In this document: positions 9,477 through 18,900 of the stretch, one piece after another
How the letters are laid out: the number at the start of each line of letters is the position of its first letter
How positions within the stretch are numbered: the stretch's first letter is position 1
Assembly (NCBI GenBank): GCA_963971225.1
Contig: OZ020267.1
Location: 117,855,891 to 117,919,890 of the forward strand
Direction: 5' to 3'
Source: Melieria omissa
Taxonomy: Eukaryota; Arthropoda; Insecta; Diptera; Ulidiidae
Length of the DNA: 64,000 bases
Notes under the pieces: generated by a model
Told to the model about the DNA's origin: nothing
Databases searched by the model: none
The model's input: the letters and a program-made list of their open reading frames with translations, nothing else
Position numbers and translations under genes: made by a program

Positions 9477-11032
9477 TGTAACGATAAGTCAGTCTGTCAC
9501 TGTGCAAAGCAACCCTGTCGCTACGCGCCATGCTATAATTCAATCTGGCAACGACGACCGCGATAATAAGGAAAACTTTTAGGCCAACCTGGTAATGATG
9601 GCAACTTTTAGTCCAACCTGGCAATGATGGTCGCGATCATCATGGATACCTTTAGTCCACTCCGGAATGTGCGAGAACGAACGAACGATGGCCAGACAGG
9701 CATAAAAGGCAGCCGGATGCGGCGCAGCGAGTCAGTCTGATTTTGACTAGTAAAGGTGCCATACGGAGTAATTGAGCAAATACTGAAGTGTAAAGATAGT
9801 GAAGTGTAAAAGTGTTTTTGTTTTTTTATATTTAACGAGGAGGAAGCATCGAAAGCCTAACCCCGTCAGTGTGAGACTTTAACACACTAAACCTCCTTAC
9901 GTCATGTACCGATTACCCCTCCGGACACTACCGTCAAGTTTTTCGTCGGAGGACGGATTTGAGCCCTAGGCTCATCGTTTGTCGCTGTTCTAGTGCGGTT
10001 TGTCTCAGCTGCACTTGCTTGCCCTACCATCTGCCTGTCAGCTAAATAACCGCCCTGTTCGGTTCGTCAACCACACCACCCGGTTGGCCCTATGTCCCGT
10101 CTGTTGGTCACCGTACTAGAATCGTTCTTCTCTGATGCCAGCGCTGGTCCTCAGCTGCTGTTGCCGGAAGCGCGCCGTCGCTGCTCGGCCTTCCTCAGCT
10201 CATTGTAAATTAGCACCGCCGAATCGCTCACCGCATTCCATACGGCTCGCGAGTTTGCCATCATGGACGTAAGATTTTGCGGGCTAATGTCCTCTTCCGC
10301 CAACTCATTGATGTGACGTCGGACCGCTGCAAAACGAGGGCAGTGGAACAGCACATGCTTCGCGTCTTCGTCTACCTGGCAGACCGGGCATAGTGGCGAC
10401 TCGTCGTGCCCGAATCGGTGCAAGTAGCTGCGGAAAGCTCCATGGCCGGTGAGCAGTTGTGTCAAATGAAAATTTAACTCGCCGTGGTTGCGCCGCACCC
10501 ATTGCTCGATTTGGGGGATTAGGGTGTGCGTCCACCTGCCCTTTGATGAGCTGTCCCAGCGCTCCTGCCAGCTGAGTATTGACGCCGCTCTCTCCGCCGC
10601 CGTTCTGCCGCCTGGGGGCCCTTGCGCTCCTTTTGGCTATGCAATCGCCTGCATTCATCAGCCAGGATGTCGATTGGGACCATTCCCGCCAACACTAGCG
10701 CTGCCTCATCCGACGTCGTGCGGAAAGCGCTGATGACTCTCAGTGCGGAGAGTCGGTAGACGCTCTGGAGCTGCCGCCTATTTGCTTTTAATCGCAGTGA
10801 CGGGGCCCACACTGGTGCGGCATATAGTAGCACTGAGCTTACTACCTTCGCCAGTAAAAGCCTTCTGCTGCTCCTTGGACCACCCAGATTGGGGAGCATC
10901 CTCGAAAGCGCGCTGCACACTCCCGCTGTGTAAAAGTGTGAAATAACGTGATTGTCGGTTTATTTTATTGACTGCGTTTGAGAAACTGAGTGTGTTTTAT
11001 TTTCAAATTACGCAATCCAGAGATACGTAACA
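9477..11032 (+). repeat. 3' LTR of the Gypsy element, split by a LINE
   Basis: It starts TGTAACGATAAG and ends GATACGTAACA. After removing the LINE (9816-10927) and one duplicated 12-mer the LTR is 432 bp. A CATAAAA motif at 9701 corresponds to the TATA box of the other LTRs. The body matches the 5' LTR only in blocks such as GGAATGTGCGAGAAC and TAAAAGGCA, indicating a different LTR subfamily. Confidence 0.75.
9816..10927 (-). mobile_element. 5'-truncated R1-like LINE
   Basis: Read on -, it encodes the end of a LINE reverse transcriptase: LLLAKVVSSVLLYAAPVWAP (near 10850), then WVRRNHGELNFHLTQLLTGH and the Cys-His motif CPVCQVDEDAKHVLFHCPRF, typical of the R1-type C-terminus. The upstream frame (10920-10519) and the downstream frame (ending 10151) are offset; the reading changes at about 10570-10580, implying a small indel. 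A T-rich stretch at its + strand start is the poly(A) tail. The 12-mer GTGTAAAAGTGT flanks it at 9804-9815 and 10928-10939, proving a target-primed insertion into the 3' LTR. Confidence 0.9.
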
Positions 11033-11480
11033 GCCCACTAGAACTAGTATTCGCAATATTTTCACATAGTTGATTACAATTTTGAGAATATGGGAAAACT
11101 ACGAAAAAAAATGAACTGATAACCATATTGACTTCAAAATTCGTGATACACTTGAAATAAAAAATAATTAGATGCGTGTTTTAATTTTGTTTTTTTTTTA
11201 ATCGAAATCTAACGGCGAAACCAAGGGTTAAAAGATTGTATGGAAAAACATAATTTAATTGGTCTATTGACTTTCAATAGGGCGAAAGCACTACTAAAGC
11301 ACTAAATAAAGAAATAAATAATAAGACAAGTATTTTGTCATAAGAAAAATGTTATTACGGCATGCCTACGTTTAAAAAAAGTTTAAATTTCTACACCTGA
11401 ATGGTTCCATGGCGAATAATGTGACCATAAATTTACAATATTAGATTTTCTTATTTTAGTTCTTTTAAACAAGCATTATA
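11033..11480. other. AT-rich spacer
   Basis: Between the Gypsy 3' LTR and the Tc1-like element I see only AT-rich sequence without an open frame or clear repeat. Confidence 0.4.
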
Positions 11481-13138
11481 CACTAGTCAGAATAAGTTTG
11501 CGTACAGGTAAGTCAAAAATATTTTATGATTAATTTTGACCTCAAAAATGGGTTCTCTGTTTATAAAAACTTATCCACATTATTCATATATGCCTTAACT
11601 GCACTTTTTGTTCTGTTTTAGATGAATTAAAATAATAATTTTCCATGTATTCGTATTTATTGACAATATACTCACAAAACGGTGCAGAATAAGTTTGCGT
11701 ACAAAACTAATAACGGGAACTTCCGGTTATGCTCTTTATTTTTTTTTGAAAATTTGTATTCCATTGAACAGTAAACGGACTTGTAAGTTATTTGGAACCG
11801 TATATGTGCTTGAAATTTTATAGAAAGCAATAGAATTCAAGAGAAAAATATTAAAAATGGATAAAGAATAATCTTACAAAAACTTTTCAAAATTGACAAA
11901 AAATTTCATGAAATTAGGGAAACTTTTGGGAGAGCACATTCGTCATTTCAAAAAGCCATCTTAAATCTAAAAAAAAACAAAATCTTGTTTGGTTACTACG
12001 ATCTGACCATTTTCTTAAGTTACCCGAGCAAGAGGATTCGATTGTTTGCGATCAGTGCATCACAATCTAAGGCTAGTTGCATCCAATATCTTCAAAAATG
12101 TACAGAAATATTTTGTAAACCCCATTAGCAGTGACTTTATAAGAAAAGTTCTGAAAAAAACATACTTCCCCTACATAACAGCATGTAAGAAGCCCATATT
12201 TAGCTTACTTACAAGGAGCACAGAATTGCTTTCGTAAAAGAGTCCATCAAGGAGTCTAGAAAACCGGATTTTCGGGACGAAATGTTGTTATCTATAGAAA
12301 GTGGGACCTTTCATTATGATTTGATAATGGTTTGGCATATTTGGCATTAAAAAGCATCAGCTAATTTGAGCAGGATCCTGTTAATAACAAAAATCTGAAA
12401 TTAACAGTGAAGCATAGCATATGTGGAGATATGGTATGGGGCTGCATGTCAGGAAAAGGAGTGAGCAGGCTGTGTTGTTTTATTCAGAAATGCTTCCGGG
12501 GGGTTATTTACATATTCTAAAAGCATATGTAAGCCAAGGTTTCAAAACTTTGGATCAGATTCCTACATATCTTTTCAACCTTAGCGCGCAATGCATACGA
12601 TGCGAAGCTATGTTTGCTATTAACTGGCTCAACAAAGTTGCAAAAGTCCCTCCCTAGTCACCTACCGTGCATCTAATTGAGTATATAAGGGGTTCAGTTA
12701 AACCCTGAGCCCAACAACACTCCATCTTCTAAGATATAGTTAACCTATACAACAATTCAAGGATATAACAAAATAACCGCTGAAAAAACACCGAATTTAA
12801 AAAAATTTGCGCCAAAACATCTGCAGGGAGTTCAAGCGAGAAAAGAAAATTCACAAAGTTATTAATTTTTGGACAAAACTTAGTTTCAATTGAATTTTAA
12901 CTACATAATCTCATCTTGTACGCAAGCTTTTTCTGAGGTAAATTCATAACATATTTTGTTTTTGGCCCTCCTTTTACAGTTTGGTCAAGTTTTTGTTATT
13001 ATTATCTTAATGAAATAATAGAACTAAGTTTACGGAAAAAATAAAACATATTTTGTTTTTGAAAAATTACTTTAAGTGATTTATTTTTCATACGCAAAAA
13101 CTACGTACCCCTTGTACGCAAACTTATTCTGACTAGTG
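11481..13138 (+). mobile_element. Tc1-like transposon, transposase decayed
   Basis: The terminal inverted repeat CACTAGTCAGAATAAGTTTG (11481) is mirrored at 13138, and TA dinucleotides flank both ends (11479-11480, 13139-13140). The core motif AGAATAAGTTTGCGTAC recurs internally at about 11685-11702, an IR/DR-like arrangement. Transposase is broken; 12421-12657 contains a Tc1-like region with GMGLHVRKRS in one frame and WGCMSGKG in the next. Many stops make it inactive. Confidence 0.85.
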
Positions 13139-13257
13139 TATGTGGGCCGTAAGTTAAGTTCCAAAGAACGGGTCGGAAAATTATTACGGGCTAATAAAAA
13201 CGTTTTCTTTTCTTTCCAATTCCACTTTTATTTAATTGTCTTTGTTGATTACTTATT

Positions 13258-13313
13258 ATTTATTTTTTAATTGCCTGTAGTGATCATATAGGTCGCCATG
13301 CCAGCCATATTTT
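13258..13313 (+). repeat. Left copy of a 56-bp inverted repeat
   Basis: These 56 bp match the complement of 21818-21873 with three mismatches; the core is GATCATATAGGTCGCCATGCC. The pair encloses 8.6 kb including the whole SANT gene. The part from 13275 inward is also related to 53217 onward, so it may be the end of a DNA-transposon family. Confidence 0.75.
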
Positions 13314-13700
13314 ATTTTCTATGATTTTGCGCACACTACAGTCAGCAGTGAGTTCAGAAGCAATATGCGACGCCGTGCATGCTTATAGAAGAACAAAAGC
13401 CAGCCAGAAAATATAAATCGTTTTACAATTTCAGCTTTTCGCCAGCGCAACAACAAGAACAATAGCACATCGTCTTCCTCCTTTTCGGACAATTGAGCAA
13501 GAATGAACGAGCACAAACGCGGCATTCGTGTTTCTATGATTTGCGCTCAGAGCATTGTGCTGTCGTTTCAAGTGTTTCCTCTTGTTGTCTACCCCCCACA
13601 TCTAGAAGACGGGTGGCGATATCAGCACCCGCATTCAAATTTTTGCTTGTACGTGATGCACACTCTTTATGTTTCATACTTTTTGGTTGAATTCAATTTG
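13275..13700 (+). repeat. Interspersed repeat shared with 53217-53670
   Basis: The stretch from TGATCATATAGGTCGCC through TATGATTTTGCGCACACTAC and CAATTTCAGCTTTTCGCCAG is repeated with modest divergence at 53217-53420. Neither copy encodes a recognisable protein. Probably a non-autonomous DNA transposon related to the CCACAG family; the right boundary is poorly defined. Confidence 0.5.
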
Positions 13701-14395
13701 TAGCAATTTATTTCACAGGGATGAGCAAAATTCGATCAACGAATAAGCTATCGAATTTCCAATACAGCGAAGATTAAGTTTTGTCTGTCAAAGAATTATG
13801 CTAATTTTTTATTTTTTTATTATTATTATTTTACGTTCTTCTATGCACTTTAACCGGTGCCGGGTTTCTTCTCATTGTTTTTTTTATTGTTGACTATATT
13901 TGTTTTCTCTTTTGGGAGCTCGGACTCGCAAATTTCAGCAGCAGGTACAACTTCGCGTCGTAAAACTTCGTCCCGTCCAAGCGCATTGCCATCGCCATGC
14001 GATATTCTAAAAAACTAAACGTTACTAAAAAATAAAGGCAAAAATTATTCAACTTTTTTAGAACTTTTTTCCATTTTAATTACACTTGCCGCCAAAACAA
14101 TTGTCAAACTGTCAACTATTTGTAGTGCACTGCTTTCAAAGTGATGAGAGTGCTACCACATACGTTTTTTTTTTGCACATTTTCACTTATAATGTTCAAT
14201 GCAGTCCTAACATAAATTTTACAACATAAAGTTCTAATTTACTTGGAGTAATAGGGTGGTTAATAGAAAAATGTATGCTCCACAAAAATGTTGTAGATTT
14301 TAAGCCCTCCGTTGTAGATGTGGTAGTAACTTGATTTTAAAAATAATTGTGGTAGATAGTAAGCACACTAACATTATGTTGTACACCAAATCGCA
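13701..14395. other. No recognised feature
   Basis: AT-rich sequence with homopolymer runs; no coding exon or bounded repeat recognised. Confidence 0.35.
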
Positions 14396-14439
14396 ACGTG
14401 TGTAGCGCAGTTGTACGTGTCGCACAACCGGTTGTATGA

Positions 14440-15345
14440 AAATCAAAATATTTTTATATTTCGGTCGTGTTGTGTGAGCGGTCGCAAGGTGTATAGGCAT
14501 GTTGTACAATTTCGTGCAATTTTCTGAGTTCATTCGTATTTCAGCTTTTGTGCGTTGCGAACAAAATGGACGCGCGAAACGAAAACGAGCGATTTTATCG
14601 ATTATCGAAATTTGCCGGAACTATGGAACAGAAAATGTGGAAAATACAAAAATCATATATGTAGTACTTCTATATTGGCACTAATCTCAAGGTACATTCG
14701 CCAACATCACAGTACAGCAATAGTGTAATATGAGCGAGAAAGCGTATAAACGAATGTACCTTGACATATTTCAAAAGTAGCAAAAAGTCAGGTGCGTTCA
14801 GACGGGGAAAAAATTGACTGGAAAAAAATATAAATTTGTCGAAATTAACTGAAATTTCTTCAACCGCCCCGGAGCAGTTTGACAGTTGTTCATGTGTACA
14901 AGTGCACATGTATACACGCATAGAAATATATTCACAAAATTTCGTGTTTTCTGTCTCATCGCTTGTCTCCCTTTGATTTCCGAATGAAAACACATTGTGA
15001 AGATACGTTAGTGCCAATATAGAAGTATTACATATATGACAAAAATAAAAGTTTTCGTCATACCACACATGAAAAACTTTTGACAGGCTATAAAAAAATT
15101 GATACCAATGATAGTATTCAGGGCGTGAAGAAGAAAATAGCCAATATCCGGGACATGTTACCGATGTGAGCTGAAAAAAATTTACCATAGTGAAAAATCT
15201 GGCGCTAGGTCTGATGACATTTATGTCATCAACCTATGGCACTTTGATTGTTTGAACTTCTAAAGGATTTAGAAATCCCAGTGGCAGGTTGTTCGAGCAT
15301 GTGTTCGGAGGATGAATTGGAAAATATTTCCACGAACACTACGTT
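14440..15345 (+). pseudogene. MADF-domain pseudogene of a Harbinger-like element
   Basis: Outside the nested MITE (14654-15038), shifting frames resemble a MADF domain: AILSIIEICRNYGTENVENT before the insertion, then HEKLLTGYKKIDTN and GVKKKIANIRDM after it. A second copy in reverse orientation lies at 57000-57580, where the equivalent of the latter part is open for 110 codons, and the 5' flank (GAGCGGTCGCAAGGTGTAT) is shared. MADF proteins accompany PIF/Harbinger transposases, so this is most likely such an accessory gene. Frameshifts and stops show it is dead. Confidence 0.65.
14654..15038. mobile_element. hAT-type MITE with exact 8-bp duplication
   Basis: The ends are CATATATGTAGTACTTCTAT and the inverted ...GAAGTATTACATATATG. 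The 8-mer ACAAAAAT flanks it at 14646-14653 and 15039-15046. It is nested in the MADF pseudogene. A close copy is at 36188-36573. No coding capacity; the 8-bp duplication points to the hAT group. Confidence 0.88.
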
Positions 15346-15923
15346 TGAATTTTGAATTTCCAATGCTTTCTTCCTCTTCTATAATTTTATTGATGAGCAG
15401 AAGCGCAGTTAGTTTGTTTGTCATTTCGTCTGCACTCAACAAAATTTATGAGAAAAATTAAGTTTGGCGATCGATTTGCGTCGGATATCCCAACATGTGT
15501 GTCCTTACGACCAGCCTGTCGCACGACTAGATTGTAACGTGTATGGGCCGCTTTATAGTAGTAGTAGTATTTTTTATTATATATCGGATAATATAACAAT
15601 GTAACAATTTCAACATAAGGTATAAGCTGTAAATATAAATATATATATTTTACATCATCGACTATACAATATTTTCTTCAATGGCTTACGCCGTCTGCCA
15701 CTATACCGCATTTCAATTCCGTGCATTATTGATAACCTTTAATAATTGAATTCTAAAATAAGTGATTCTCTATACTCTCAATTATTAAAGGGCCGCTTTA
15801 TATTCAATAAACCTTGTCATGCACATCCTCAATATTCACTGCGTTTTTAATTTAATATGAAGAGCCCTGTGAAATACAAAGTTCCGATAAGTTAGTATAA
15901 TAACAACGATTGCGTGTAATACC
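15346..15923. other. Upstream region of the SANT gene
   Basis: AT-rich, with a short trinucleotide run (TAGTAGTAGTAG at about 15557) and two GGCCGCTTTATA motifs. No confident promoter element could be assigned; the MADF element flank may extend to about 15540. Confidence 0.35.
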
Positions 15924-18900
15924 ATGAAAATGAAGGTTCAGAAACTTAAGCGCAATTTTTGGCTGCCTTCAGAAATAGAGTGCATGTTAAACTTAATTAA
16001 GGATGTACAGACTACACAAGGCACCACCGCAACTACGCACTACACGTTTGTTCAAATCGCGAACAAAATGCGTAAAAAGGGCTTCCCAAATAAAACACCA
16101 ACACAAATACGTCGGAAGTGGTTCCAAATGAAATCTGCGTATCTGTGCTTTAAGCGTGGAAATGTAGAAAGGTCGTAGGGAGCCAGGTGAAAGTGGAGCA
16201 GAATGATTAGATCGTAATTCTTGTTTTTTTTTCCTCCAGATTGTTGCTTATTCCCGAACGGTTTAGATCAATTATAGCACGGTTTGTTGATACCGAATAC
16301 AAGGGTGGAAAACTACAAAACGCCAGCGCACAATCTGAAAACGACCCCGAAGCTTCTTCAACATATAATCCTAGCAAACCAAAGTCCACAAATCCAGGTA
16401 TGTAATAACTTAGTTGTCCATGCAATGTTTGAAAACGCATTTCTTTGGTAGTAAAATAACATTTATGGCTTAAGTGCAGTATAGCGTATCCTCGTGAAAA
16501 TATTGATAAGTATGCTTTTACAAAGAAGTTTGGCACCTGAATCTAACAAACTAAAAAAATGTTGCCTGGCAAACGCCCATAAAAAGCGTGGCTCGAAGTC
16601 AAAGTTCAAAGTTTTTATCAAAAAAACTAAATCTATAACTGATTTACATGATATCGGGTGGATTCTACGGTTTCCTTGGCGCCGCCATTTGATGATGTTT
16701 TTAGATAGATTGACCGAAAATAAATCGAAAATGATGAATAAAATTTTTAATATCTCGCTTCGTTTTCGAGATATCGAGGTTCAAAGTTAAATTCGCAACG
16801 AATATGAATTCAATGCATATAACTGTAGATTTACCGTTATATTTAATCTTACGCGAACGATATCACAGAATTATGAAGGTTTTTGCTTAAGAACGATCTT
16901 TTGCTATAAAAGGATTTGAACAAAAAATACTGTGCAAACCTGACTGTTGCCTGATGTGGTGGTGACTCCCATGAGGGTTATTTTTTTAGCGCCCGTCCGA
17001 GGGCGGCCACCTGGGAAAATCTTATTGCCAAAAAAACTATGGATTTGAACAAAAAATACTGTGCACAACTGACTGTTGCCTGATGTGGTGGCAGACATGG
17101 GGTTTTGCATTAAATTCATAGTGCACTATCCTTTTCACTACCACTAAATAAATTTTAGTGGTAGTTGAATTTTTTCCACTAATCACTGAATTTAATGGCA
17201 GTGGCAGTGGCAGTGGTAAAAAGAACCACTAAAAAAAATTAGTGGAAGAAAATTGCACTACCACTAAATAAAGATCAGTGATTAGTGGAAAAAATTCAGC
17301 TACCACTAAAATTTATTTAGTGGTAGTGAAAAGCATAGTGCACTAAACAAAGACATCCATTACCATTAAATAAACCACTAACAACGATATGCGCAAAAAT
17401 ATATGTTTTATTTAAACAACTTATTTGCTTTCAACAAGACTAGACATCGGGGTGTTGCACTAAAGTCATAGTGCACTATGCTTTTTACTACCACTAAATA
17501 AATTTTAGTGATAGCTGAATTTTTTCCACTAATCACTGAATTTAATGGCAGTGGCAGTGGTAAAAAGTACCACTAAAAAAAAATTAGTGGAAAAAAATGG
17601 CACTACCACTAAATAAAGATCAGTGATTAGTGGAAAAAATTCAGCTACCACTAAAATTTATTTAGTGGATAATGGAAAATTTCCCAGCAGACCTCTAGTT
17701 GTAGTGGTAGTGGATTTTAGTGCAAAACCCCCATGTCTGTGTGTTGGTGACTCCCATAAGGGTTATTGTTTTAGCGCCCGGCCGAAGGCCGGCCACTCGG
17801 GAAAAACTTATTGCCAAGTAAACTATGGCTTTCGGGAAAACTGTATGCACCTCTGGGATCGCTGATCTGGTAAGATTGCATATAACGGTAAATCTACATT
17901 TATATACATTGAATTCATATTTAACGATCATTCATTCATTCGATTTATTTTAACGATCCAAATTTTGTATACAACTTCGGAACTATTAGTCGCACATCAA
18001 TGACACTAAGATCGATTACTATTGGGTCATGTTTTTCGTTGTGGAAAAGGGAGGAAGGAGAAAAGGGCATTTAATGAAGGGCGTAGTTCGCCCACACATC
18101 TCTCTCCATGCGGACCTTGTCGCAAATGACTTCAATGCTATAAATATGGTGATAAAATACATGGAATCGTGCCGATTTTAACAGCTTCTAAATATTCCAT
18201 TTATAGAAGTCATAAAGTCTGTAGCCATCACTCCCTCCGTATTGAAATGCCGCGTATTTTTAAACGCCATAGGTCCCTACGGACCTTGTTGGGTATCGGA
18301 GGGTTAAGAAAGGTATTGTAACGATGAGGCAGCAGACTTGTTATAATTTCGATATGGCAAGGATGGGTCGCTATGGGTTGTAATGGGATGTGCGAGAACG
18401 ATCGAGAAATGGTCCAATTGGAATGTGCGAACACAATCGGCGCGATAAGCAGACAAGTATAAAAGGCAGCTGGGTGCAGCGAAGAGGAAGTCTTATTTGA
18501 ACAAGCAAAGTAGTAACAAGTGTAAAGACAAGAAAAGTGTAAATCTGTAAAGTGATTGTTGGTTTCTGACTGCGTTTTGCATTGGGCAATTGAAGTATGT
18601 TTCATTTTGCAAGCACAATCCAGAGTATAAAAAACTAATTTTCGTAACAATATCTATTATTTAGCAAAAAGCTTAAAGGAAAAAGTTGGTAAGTAACGAC
18701 GATACCGAATAATGGCAGAATAGAAACTTTTTTTTAATATATGGACATCTTCTAGTGGTACGGACGCGACATTAGGCCAAAAGCAAGAAAAACATGAAGA
18801 GCCGATATGTATTTTTGGTGTTCTAACGCAAGATTTATTACATATTTGTACGAAGTTATTAGCAATTATATAGGGTTTTTCATTTCGAACCGAAAACTTT

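Larger units (their letters stand above)
2608..11032 (+). mobile_element. Degenerate Ty3/Gypsy LTR retrotransposon with nested insertions
   Basis: The order is 5' LTR, primer-binding site, gag with SAP domain, protease, reverse transcriptase, RNase H, integrase with a GPY/F module, and 3' LTR, which is the Ty3/Gypsy arrangement. Coding regions are broken by stops and frameshifts, and the RT segment holding the catalytic YxDD box is missing. A TIR element (6003-7974) splits RNase H and an R1-like LINE (9816-10927) splits the 3' LTR. The outer flanks (CTAT and GCCC) do not form a target-site duplication, and the two LTRs are clearly unequal, so this may be a recombinant. It cannot encode a working element as it stands. 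Confidence 0.88.
16800..17930. mobile_element. TIR element with internal tandem repeat
   Basis: About 50 bp at the left (AATATGAATTCAATGCATAT through TAGATTTACCGTTATAT) recur inverted at 17865-17930. Inside is a roughly 125-bp unit in two tandem copies; the second copy is interrupted by the fold-back at 17092-17739. No protein is encoded. A satellite-bearing non-autonomous element is inferred; the superfamily is unknown. Confidence 0.65.

Noticed and set aside
10305..10658. 117-codon minus-strand frame in the R1-like LINE
   Set aside because: It overlaps the real LINE reading (Cys-His motif CPVCQ...HC) in another frame and is a shadow.
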